This document shows positions 25,952-33,354 of a stretch of DNA of 64,000 nucleotides, one piece after another (positions within the stretch are counted from its first letter, which is position 1; each line of letters opens with the position of its first letter). This DNA is from Paenibacillus taichungensis (lineage in GTDB: Bacteria; Bacillota; Bacilli; Paenibacillales; Paenibacillaceae): contig NZ_QEVW01000006.1 in the NCBI RefSeq assembly GCF_003287275.1, positions 248,001 through 312,000 on the forward strand, given 5' to 3'. A model generated the notes under the pieces. The model had not been told where the DNA came from and searched no databases. It worked only from the letters and a program-made list of their open reading frames with translations. The position numbers and the translations under genes were made by a program.

Positions 25952-27675
25952 GCGATCTCCTCCTCTGTCAGCTGGGAGGATACAATCTCGCGATACACTT
26001 CATTGTGCTCCAGCAGCTCTTTATGTGTTCCCGAACCAACAATCCGTCCCTCATCCATAACCAGAATGCGATCCGCATCCATAACCGTACTTACACGCTG
26101 AGCTACGATTAACACAGCTGCTTCAGTCGTTTCGGACTTCAGGGCAGCACGAAGCTTGGCATCGGTTTTGAAATCGAGAGCCGAGAAGCTGTCGTCAAAA
26201 ATATATACTTCCGGACGGCGAACCAGTGCGCGTGCAATGGACAAACGCTGCTTCTGTCCACCGGAAACGTTGTTACCTCCCTGCGCAATGACGCTGTCGT
26301 AACCGTCTTTCATCTCCGTGATGAAGTTCTCTGCCTGAGCCGTTTGAGCGGCTCGAACAATCTCCTCCATCGTGGCGTCATCCTTCCCGTGGCGGATATT
26401 CTCCGCAATCGTTCCGGTGAAAAGGACCGCTTTTTGCGGTACAAATCCGATTTTGGCCCGCAGATCTTCCTGCCGCAGCTCACGGACATCTGTTCCATTT
26501 ACGCGTACACTGCCCTCCGTCACATCATAGAAGCGTGGAATGAGACTGAGCAATGTGGATTTCCCAGAGCCCGTACCCCCAATAATGGCTGTGGTTTCAC
26601 CCGGACGTGCCGTAAATGAAATGCCTGACAATGCAGCATTCTCTGCACCTGGATAACGGAATGTCACGTTATCGAATTCAATCGTACCTTGCAGCGATTT
26701 CATATGACTAGGCTGCTCTGGATTGCTAAGATCCGGATGCATATCCAATACTTCGTTGATCCGTTCTGCCGAAGCCGAAGCTCTTGGAATCATGACAAAG
26801 ATAATGGAGACCATAATGAGGGAGAACATGATCTGCATCGCATACTGAATAAAGGCAATCAGTGAACCAATATTCATATTTCCACTATCGATACGCTGTC
26901 CACCGAAATAAAGGATGGCTATCATTGAAAAGTTCATAACCAGCATCATCACAGGCATTAATGTTGCCATGAGCACATTCACTTTAATGGAAACGTCTCT
27001 TAGATCCGTATTGGCTCCATTAAAACGAACACGCTCATGTTCCCCACGATTAAAGGAACGAACCACGCGAATCCCTGTTAGTTGCTCACGCAGAACCAGA
27101 TTGAGTCGGTCGAGCTTTTTCTGAATTTGTTTGAACAAAGGCAGACCTTTCGCACCAATCAGGGCGATAGCCCCAGCCAGCACAGGCAGGACAACTAAGA
27201 AAATGGTCGATAATTTGGCATCCTGGGATACCGCCATGAAGATACCACCGATACACATCATCGGGGCCATAACCATCATGCGCAGCATCATCGTTAATAC
27301 GTTCTGAACCTGCGTAATATCATTTGTGGTACGGGTAATCAGCGAGGCTGTACCCAATTTATCAAATTCCTGCAGCGAAAAGTTCTCCACATGGCGGAAC
27401 ACTCTGCTGCGTAGCTGTTTGGCAAATCCACCCGCTGTACGGGAGGAGAGATAACTGGCTGTTACAGAACAGGCCGTGCCTGCCACAGCAATTAACAGCA
27501 TCCAGCCACCAATTTGCCAGATGTATGGAACATCTCCTTTTACTATGCCGCCATTAACGATGTCCGCCATCAGGGTTGGCAAATACAGTTCAGCTAACGA
27601 CTGTAACAGCACCAGACCCAATATGAAGAAAATGGGGACTCGGTAAGGCTTAAGCATGCGAAACAATTTCATCAT
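25948..27675 (-). CDS. ABC exporter half-transporter, subunit A (degenerate Walker B)
   Basis: A 575-residue permease-ATPase. Six membrane helices are followed by Walker A GGTGSGKST, a canonical signature VSGGQKQR and a Walker B reading VYIFDDSFSALD, where Asp replaces the catalytic Glu. The partner has the Glu but a degenerate signature. The two therefore combine into one full and one degenerate ATP site, as in characterised heterodimeric exporters. The start overlaps the marR stop by ATGA (27672-27675). Substrate is unknown; the MarR gene in front suggests a drug or antimicrobial compound. Confidence 0.92.
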   Translation of the reverse strand: MMKLFRMLKPYRVPIFFILGLVLLQSLAELYLPTLMADIVNGGIVKGDVPYIWQIGGWMLLIAVAGTACSVTASYLSSRTAGGFAKQLRSRVFRHVENFSLQEFDKLGTASLITRTTNDITQVQNVLTMMLRMMVMAPMMCIGGIFMAVSQDAKLSTIFLVVLPVLAGAIALIGAKGLPLFKQIQKKLDRLNLVLREQLTGIRVVRSFNRGEHERVRFNGANTDLRDVSIKVNVLMATLMPVMMLVMNFSMIAILYFGGQRIDSGNMNIGSLIAFIQYAMQIMFSLIMVSIIFVMIPRASASAERINEVLDMHPDLSNPEQPSHMKSLQGTIEFDNVTFRYPGAENAALSGISFTARPGETTAIIGGTGSGKSTLLSLIPRFYDVTEGSVRVNGTDVRELRQEDLRAKIGFVPQKAVLFTGTIAENIRHGKDDATMEEIVRAAQTAQAENFITEMKDGYDSVIAQGGNNVSGGQKQRLSIARALVRRPEVYIFDDSFSALDFKTDAKLRAALKSETTEAAVLIVAQRVSTVMDADRILVMDEGRIVGSGTHKELLEHNEVYREIVSSQLTEEEIA

Positions 27676-28214
27676 GGCTTATCATCTCCTTGTGTGGACG
27701 CATCCATCTGTTGGGAAACCTTTGTATCGAAAAAGGTGTACACCTTGGTCAACAACTCCGCTAATTGAAGACTGTCTTCCTCACCCAGATGCTCAACGAG
27801 CTTATTGAATATCTCCATGCGCTCCTGATGTGCAGCACGAATAATATCACGGCCTGCTTCGGTAATGGTGATGCGGACTGCGCGACGATCCTCCGGGTCC
27901 ATGGTTCGTTCAACCAGACCTTCGTCTTCAAGCCCCCGAATGACAGGAGTAATCGTTGGCGATTTTACACGCAACAAAGCACTAATTTCCGATACTTTCA
28001 GTCCTGGGTGTTTTGAATGCAGCGTGTCATTGAAATTAGGAGGATTATCCTGCCAATTCAATCGTTCTCCCGGATGCATGCCGTGGAGCAAACACCCCAA
28101 AACCATAATTTCATTGTGATTACGCCCATGCGGTTTATGTTGCCTCCATTTGCCTTTATTAAACTGCATAATGGAGTACAAAAGCTTCTGGGCAACCGGA
28201 TCTATGCCAGTCAT
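27672..28214 (-). CDS. MarR-family regulator of the ABC exporter operon
   Basis: A 180-residue winged-helix regulator. LKVSEISALLRVKSPTITPV is the recognition region and DPEDRRAVRITITEAG is the MarR wing. A longer frame opens at 28271, but the ATG at 28212-28214 follows GGGGGGA and begins MTGIDPVAQKLLYSI. It is first in a three-gene operon joined by ATGA overlaps, so it likely autoregulates and controls both exporter subunits. Confidence 0.92.
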   Translation of the reverse strand: MTGIDPVAQKLLYSIMQFNKGKWRQHKPHGRNHNEIMVLGCLLHGMHPGERLNWQDNPPNFNDTLHSKHPGLKVSEISALLRVKSPTITPVIRGLEDEGLVERTMDPEDRRAVRITITEAGRDIIRAAHQERMEIFNKLVEHLGEEDSLQLAELLTKVYTFFDTKVSQQMDASTQGDDKP

Positions 28215-28273
28215 TATTGTCCCCCCCTTATTCACATTATCATTCCATAGAAATCCAACACCGTAGGACATCT

Positions 28274-28299
28274 ATTAAATAGCATTCCAATTAAATAGC
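28274..28299 (-). promoter_or_regulatory. Direct repeat GCTATTTAAT upstream of marR
   Basis: Two identical 10-base copies (plus-strand ATTAAATAGC at 28274-28283 and 28290-28299) 16 bases apart, some 60-85 bases before the marR start. They lie in the AT-rich promoter zone and could be a MarR operator or part of the promoter itself. Confidence 0.5.
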
Positions 28300-28368
28300 G
28301 AATCAATTAATTAGGTGTACTAAGTATATTCCTGCAAAAGTTGAATGTCAAACGGCAAATGCACAACA

Positions 28369-28398
28369 AAAAACCGTGACTTTAAAGTCACGGTTTTG
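28369..28398 (-). terminator. Terminator after uxaC
   Basis: AAAACCGTGACTTTAAAGTCACGGTTTT forms a near-perfect hairpin flanked by A and T runs. It is just past the uxaC stop and could also block readthrough in the other direction. Confidence 0.9.
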
Positions 28399-28415
28399 AA
28401 CGAAATATAGAAGAA

Positions 28416-29858
28416 TCAGGACTGCGAAGCAGAAACCGTTTTGAGCGCGGAAGCAAAAGGGAAATAATCCTTCGCATTGTTGTAGGCAATGCCCTGTACG
28501 ATCTGTCCAAGTAGTTCCATATCATGCGGTACCTCACCTTGTTCGGCCCATTCACCGATAAGGTTGCAGACCAGGCGGCGGAAATACTCATGTCGTGTGT
28601 AGGAGAGGAAACTGCGGGAATCGGTTAACATGCCGACGAAACGGCTGATTAGACCTACATTGGCCAGCGCCTTCATTTGAGCAAGCATACCATCCTTCGT
28701 ATCATTGAACCACCAGGCTGCACCAAGCTGAATTTTGCCTGGGATGCCGCCGCCCTGGAAGCTGCCGATAATCGCTGCGAGCACTTCATTGTCCCGGGGA
28801 TTCAAGGAATACAGAATCGTTTTCGGCAGTGCCTGCTGCTGCTCCAGCGCATCGAGCAAACCGATAATGGCTGAAGAAAGCGGTGTATCATTAACCGCAT
28901 CATATCCGGTATCCGGACCAAGCTGGGCGAACATCCGGCTGTTATTGTTTCGGGCCGCGTTAATATGGAATTGCATAACCCAGCCACGATCTGCGTACAG
29001 CTTTCCAAGGAAAGTTAGCGTTACCGTCTTGTACTTGTCCTCTTCCTCACGGCTAACCTTCTGCCCAGCGAGAGCCTTCGCGAATATAGCCCCTGCTTCC
29101 TCCCGTGTAGCCACACCGAAAGGTACATAATCCAGTGCATGGTCAGACACCCGGCCTCCTACGGAGTGGAAGAACTCTACCCGTGATTCCAGAGCAGAGA
29201 GGAATGAGTCATAATCGGAAATTGCCGTTCCGGCTGCCTGCGACAGCTTGCCTACCCATTCCGAGAAGGTATCACGGTTCAATTCCAATCCTTTATCCGG
29301 CCGGAAAGAAGGCAATACTGCGGTATCGAATCCTTCAATCTCCTGAATCTTCAGGTGATATTCCAGGGAATCACATGGATCATCCGTCGTGCATACCACG
29401 GTCACATTGGATTTGGTAATGAGATCACGTGCACCGAATCCGTCACTGTTCAGTTTTGCATTTACTTTTTCCCAGATGGCCGGGGCGCTCGTCTCATTCA
29501 ACACTTCGTAGACACCGAAATAACGCTGTAATTCCAAATGAGACCACGCGTACAGCGGGTTACCAATCATCATCGGTACGGTTTTGGCATACGCCAGAAA
29601 ACGGTCGTAATCGGTTACGCCCTCTCCACCCGTAATGTACTGCTCCTCAATTCCGTTTGCGCGCATCAGCCGCCATTTGTAGTGATCACCGTATAGCCAG
29701 GCCTCTGTAATATTGCCAAAGGTTTTATTCTCGTAGATCTCCTGTGGACTCAGGTGGCAGTGATAGTCAATAATCGGCATGTCCTTCGCATAGTCCTCAT
29801 ATAACTTGATCGCCGTTTCATTGTGCAGCAAAAATTGTTCATCCAGAAAAGACTTCAT
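28416..29858 (-). CDS. uxaC: Glucuronate/galacturonate isomerase
   Basis: A 480-residue uronate isomerase converting D-glucuronate to fructuronate and D-galacturonate to tagaturonate, the first step of hexuronate breakdown. The amidohydrolase-like HxH motif is in IIDYHCHLSPQEIY near residue 33, and the family sequence QFHINAARNNNSRMF with TPLSSAIIGLLDAL further along is intact. Length is normal. The start follows GCGAGG. No other uronate gene is adjacent, so uxuA/uxaB and kdgK must be elsewhere. A CG-centred palindrome upstream suggests LacI-type (ExuR-like) or CcpA control. Confidence 0.95.
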   Translation of the reverse strand: MKSFLDEQFLLHNETAIKLYEDYAKDMPIIDYHCHLSPQEIYENKTFGNITEAWLYGDHYKWRLMRANGIEEQYITGGEGVTDYDRFLAYAKTVPMMIGNPLYAWSHLELQRYFGVYEVLNETSAPAIWEKVNAKLNSDGFGARDLITKSNVTVVCTTDDPCDSLEYHLKIQEIEGFDTAVLPSFRPDKGLELNRDTFSEWVGKLSQAAGTAISDYDSFLSALESRVEFFHSVGGRVSDHALDYVPFGVATREEAGAIFAKALAGQKVSREEEDKYKTVTLTFLGKLYADRGWVMQFHINAARNNNSRMFAQLGPDTGYDAVNDTPLSSAIIGLLDALEQQQALPKTILYSLNPRDNEVLAAIIGSFQGGGIPGKIQLGAAWWFNDTKDGMLAQMKALANVGLISRFVGMLTDSRSFLSYTRHEYFRRLVCNLIGEWAEQGEVPHDMELLGQIVQGIAYNNAKDYFPFASALKTVSASQS

Positions 29859-29954
29859 TCGCCTCGCACGCTCCCTTTAGGTGAGTTTACGTTCATATGG
29901 GTTCACTTCCCAATCTTTACGCTACACTGTTTGCCTACAAAGTTCAATATAAAA

Positions 29955-29968
29955 TGATAGCGTTATCA
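29955..29968. promoter_or_regulatory. LacI/CcpA-type palindrome TGATAGCGTTATCA
   Basis: A 14-base CG-centred near-palindrome, differing from the cre consensus TGWAANCGNTNWCA at one position. It sits about 97 bases from uxaC and about 95 bases from the divergent metallohydrolase gene, so it could control either. Confidence 0.65.
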
Positions 29969-30062
29969 CAAAAGGTTGATTTAGGCATATTTTCTGGAAC
30001 GAGGTATACTGGATTTAATCTAATTGATGCTGATCTGAAGATGATAGAAGGAGATGAAATGG

Positions 30063-30809
30063 ATGAAAATAACATTTCTCGGTACAGGGGACATGTTCAG
30101 TGTGGAGCAACACCACAACAGTATGCTGGCCGAATTCGGCGATACACATCTGGTGATTGATTTTCCAGAATCCAATGCAAGAGCATTAAAGGAAAACGAC
30201 TATCCAATGACGGATATCCACAATGTGTATATCACCCATCTGCATGAAGATCATATTAACGGAGTCCAGATGCTCGGATATTATTCGCAGATTGTGGGCA
30301 ACCGCAAGCCACGCCTGTTTATCCACGAAGAACTGGTTGATCCGTTATGGAATATTTTATCCCCAGGCATGCGTTATACAACCGATGGGGAGCGTACGAT
30401 GAGCGACTATTATGATATCGTAGCTTTACCGGATGGAGGCACATTTGAGCTGGGTGGCGTGACGTTTGAGACTTTTCGAACACAGCACGTGCCCGGTATG
30501 GTCAGCAATGGCCTTCTTGCAAAGCCCTACTTCTACTATAGCGCAGACAGCACGCTGGATCAGGAACGCGTAGAGCAGGCCGCCGCAGACGTACAGCTGA
30601 TTTTCCACGAATGTCATATGCACGATCTGGTGATCAAATCGCACACCTCACTGAAGGATCTGCAACAACTGCCTGCCGAAGTGAGACAGAAAACTGTGCT
30701 AATGCACTATCATGATGAATATGCGGATGCGGACAAACGGGCACAGTTCAACCAAGAACATGATCTAAGAATGGTGGGTACACTGGAGTCGTTTGAACTG
30801 GAAGTGTAG
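30063..30809 (+). CDS. MBL-fold metal-dependent hydrolase
   Basis: A 248-residue cytoplasmic protein with the metallo-beta-lactamase fold. The zinc motif HLHEDH is near residue 57, and further metal ligands are visible in IFHECHMHD and LMHYHDEY. It resembles RNase Z/YycJ-like stand-alone hydrolases in length, but lacks features that would fix a substrate. The ATG at 30063 is preferred because AGAAGGAG lies 9 bases before it and directly touches the other ATG at 30054. It is divergent from uxaC; a functional link is not shown. Confidence 0.88.
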   Translation: MKITFLGTGDMFSVEQHHNSMLAEFGDTHLVIDFPESNARALKENDYPMTDIHNVYITHLHEDHINGVQMLGYYSQIVGNRKPRLFIHEELVDPLWNILSPGMRYTTDGERTMSDYYDIVALPDGGTFELGGVTFETFRTQHVPGMVSNGLLAKPYFYYSADSTLDQERVEQAAADVQLIFHECHMHDLVIKSHTSLKDLQQLPAEVRQKTVLMHYHDEYADADKRAQFNQEHDLRMVGTLESFELEV

Positions 30810-30845
30810 TACGCATATCAAACCATATTTAGCGCCAAAATGAAG

Positions 30846-30898
30846 AGGCAGCATCCATTCAGGTTCCTTTGAAGGAGCTTTACGGGTGCTGCCTTTCT
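30846..30898. terminator. Bidirectional terminator
   Basis: AGGCAGCATCC pairs with GGGTGCTGCCT across a partly paired loop and is followed by TTCTAT. It lies between two convergent genes. Confidence 0.8.
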
Positions 30899-31505
30899 AT
30901 TGATCTGTATTCCATGATTTCATATATTCAACGGTTTCAGGAGATGGTTCGGCTTTAACATGAATATAATCTTCCGTTCGCTGATCATATGGTCCGTAGG
31001 AAATTTTGACATACATATCCTGATAAGTATTAATGATATTACTATGAATCTCCGCTTTTGGCTTCAAAATATAATCTCTGAGTAAACTTAACCCCAGCGG
31101 TTCTTTTCCAGGACCCATGGTCGTCTCGTGCGTATTTCCCACATTGGAGTTAAAAAGCTCTATAGCGTTAATGCTGTTCATCAAGGATGGATCAAGTGTA
31201 AAAGACTGTATCACATTGACCATCGGCACCCGGGCCTCTTTAACTGAAATCTCATATATAATTCGGTCTAGATCAGATTGAGGACTAACTCTAACAGTAG
31301 CAGTCAAGCTATAATCATCTCGCTCCTGAAAGGAATCCGGATTTTTCTGCAAACGCTCGGTCAGATCCCTTTTCTCAGTATTCAGCGTAAAATCATCCGT
31401 TCGCTTCGGTTCCCCCCTGGGGCCTTTGTTTGTTCCCAAACTGCAAGCCCCCAGACAGACCGCCATTACAAGCAGCCACAAACCCAATTGTACCAATCTC
31501 CTCAT
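30897..31505 (-). CDS. Predicted lipoprotein of unknown function
   Basis: A 202-residue protein starting MRRLVQLGLWLLVMAV with lipobox CLGAC, so it is predicted to be membrane-anchored on the outer face. The mature part is soluble and mixed alpha/beta, with no motif I recognise. The ATG at 31503-31505 has GAGGGGG 8 bases upstream; a longer frame opens at 31544 without a site. Its neighbours give no clue: an MBL hydrolase converges on one side and a terminator for alpha-amylase is on the other. Confidence 0.75.
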   Translation of the reverse strand: MRRLVQLGLWLLVMAVCLGACSLGTNKGPRGEPKRTDDFTLNTEKRDLTERLQKNPDSFQERDDYSLTATVRVSPQSDLDRIIYEISVKEARVPMVNVIQSFTLDPSLMNSINAIELFNSNVGNTHETTMGPGKEPLGLSLLRDYILKPKAEIHSNIINTYQDMYVKISYGPYDQRTEDYIHVKAEPSPETVEYMKSWNTDQ

Positions 31506-31627
31506 CCGATTTCCCCCTCGGTATGATCTATCAAAAATAATCAAGAATCAATTTTAATAGGAATCATTATGTTGGTTTATTATTCCATATAAGGATAACA
31601 CGAACAAACTCACTCCACCTAATATAA

Positions 31628-31670
31628 AAAAACCACCTGCTGGCAGAAAGATCGCCAGTTCAGATGGTTT
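31628..31670 (-). terminator. Terminator after alpha-amylase gene
   Basis: Read on the minus strand, AAACCATCTGAACTGGC pairs with GCCAGCAGGTGGTTT and is followed by a T run. Confidence 0.82.
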
Positions 31671-31706
31671 AACAAGATATATGAAATTACCCTGACCCTC
31701 AACGTA

Positions 31707-33185
31707 TTATTGAGCAGCAGAATCCTCACCCTGATCCGGAAGAGCCCATACGGAGACGCCTCCGCCACATACATGGAAGGTGGCCCAGCCGTCTTTCTCA
31801 ATGGTAATGCTGTCCTCGCAGCTGTGCGTCAGATCGGTCCAGACTTCGCCAGCGCGGTGTTCGCCGACCAACATCCGTTTCTCACCATCATCACCATTTG
31901 AGATAACCACTGCACAACCGGAGCCTTCGATTTCGTCCACCCCACGGCGTACCCACCCAATCGTATTCGCGTGATCGAAGTAATCCTCCTGCTCTCCATA
32001 AGCTTTGTTGTAACGGGCTGACATCAGAATATCCAGAATATCCTTCTTGCCCTCGACAGGTTCGGGACCACCAATACCGTAATAATCACCGTAAAAGACA
32101 ACCGGGTAACCGTCACGACGCAGCAGCGTCAGCGCATATGCGCTTGGCTTGAACCAATCGCCCACCCAGGATTCCAGCGCTTCGTGCGGCTGGGAATCAT
32201 GGTTATCGACAAACGTAACGGCATGCGTTGGATGTGTCTGCACCAGGGTATCATCAAAAATTTTGGTAAGATCGAAATCCCGGCCAGCCAGGGAAGCTTC
32301 ATGAAGTTTGTAATGCAGGGACACATCAAACAGATCAATCTTGTAATCAACCGTATCCAAAAATTCACGACAGGCATCGAGGTTGGAGTTCCAGAATTCA
32401 CCCACAATGTAGAAATCCTGACCCCGTTTGCGTATCATCTCGGCGGCGAATTCCTTGATGAATTCGTGATTGATATGCTTGATCGCATCCAGTCGAAAAC
32501 CGCTGCATTGCAGCGTATCGATGAGCCATTTTCCCCATTGGAGCATTTCCTGCCGAACATCCGGGTGATTGTAATCAATATTGGCGAACATCAGGTAATC
32601 ATAGTTACCGAACTCATCGTCGACATTCTGATTCCAGTTCTTGTTCTCCCCTGCAATGCGGAACACACCACTCCGTTCTTCCTTGGCATCAAAGTCGGTG
32701 CCGTTGAAATGTTCGGCGTTCCATTGGAAAGAGGAGTATTGATCCCCGCGACCCGGAAATGAAAATTTGGTCCAGCCCTCAATCTCGAACGGTTTGGAGA
32801 TTTCCTTCAACCGATCATTGGGATCGACCTCAATCACCTTGAAGACTTCCTTCTCATCCGCACCCGCCTTATGGTTCATCACCAGATCGACATAGACGGC
32901 AACGCCATTCTTCTGGCACTCGGCAATTGCATCGACCAGTTCCTGTTTGGTGCCATATTTGGTGCGCACGCTGCCCTTCTGGTCAAATTCACCCAGATCA
33001 TACAGGTCATATACACCGTAACCGGTATCCTCGGCAGATACGGCTTTGGTCACCGGAGGCACCCACACCGAATCAATGCCTTTGGCTTTTAGCTCTGGCG
33101 CCATTTCGGCCAATCGCTTCCAGTGGTTTCCGTCTGCGGCCAGGTGCCATTCAAAAAACTGCATCATCGTATGATTTCTCTTCAT
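31707..33185 (-). CDS. Cytoplasmic alpha-amylase (GH13_5)
   Basis: A 492-residue alpha-amylase close to the liquefying Bacillus type in length but without a signal peptide, so it acts on intracellular maltodextrin or glycogen. It starts MKRNHTMMQFFEWH. The conserved regions are all there: VYVDLVMNHKAG (region I), GFRLDAIKHI with the nucleophile Asp (II), YIVGEFW with the acid/base Glu (III) and FVDNHDSQ with the transition-state Asp (IV). AAGGAGG lies 10 bases before the ATG at 33183-33185; the frame's earlier start at 33224 has no site. Monocistronic. Confidence 0.93.
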   Translation of the reverse strand: MKRNHTMMQFFEWHLAADGNHWKRLAEMAPELKAKGIDSVWVPPVTKAVSAEDTGYGVYDLYDLGEFDQKGSVRTKYGTKQELVDAIAECQKNGVAVYVDLVMNHKAGADEKEVFKVIEVDPNDRLKEISKPFEIEGWTKFSFPGRGDQYSSFQWNAEHFNGTDFDAKEERSGVFRIAGENKNWNQNVDDEFGNYDYLMFANIDYNHPDVRQEMLQWGKWLIDTLQCSGFRLDAIKHINHEFIKEFAAEMIRKRGQDFYIVGEFWNSNLDACREFLDTVDYKIDLFDVSLHYKLHEASLAGRDFDLTKIFDDTLVQTHPTHAVTFVDNHDSQPHEALESWVGDWFKPSAYALTLLRRDGYPVVFYGDYYGIGGPEPVEGKKDILDILMSARYNKAYGEQEDYFDHANTIGWVRRGVDEIEGSGCAVVISNGDDGEKRMLVGEHRAGEVWTDLTHSCEDSITIEKDGWATFHVCGGGVSVWALPDQGEDSAAQ

Positions 33186-33354
33186 TCCCAACCGACCTCC
33201 TTGATTGCTTTCGAAGCGGACCACGGCACGGATCTGTATCGTCCTTGTTCGTTCGTATGCTATCCAAGTAATACCCTTTTCGGCCTACCCTTCAATCATG
33301 CACAGCAAAGAAAGCTGAAAAGTCTACGATCGATCTTTTAGCTATAAATCGTTA

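Noticed and set aside
29897..30160. Short open frame (87 codons) between uxaC and the MBL gene
   Set aside because: It overlaps the start of the MBL gene in another frame and covers the promoter palindrome; no ribosome binding site.
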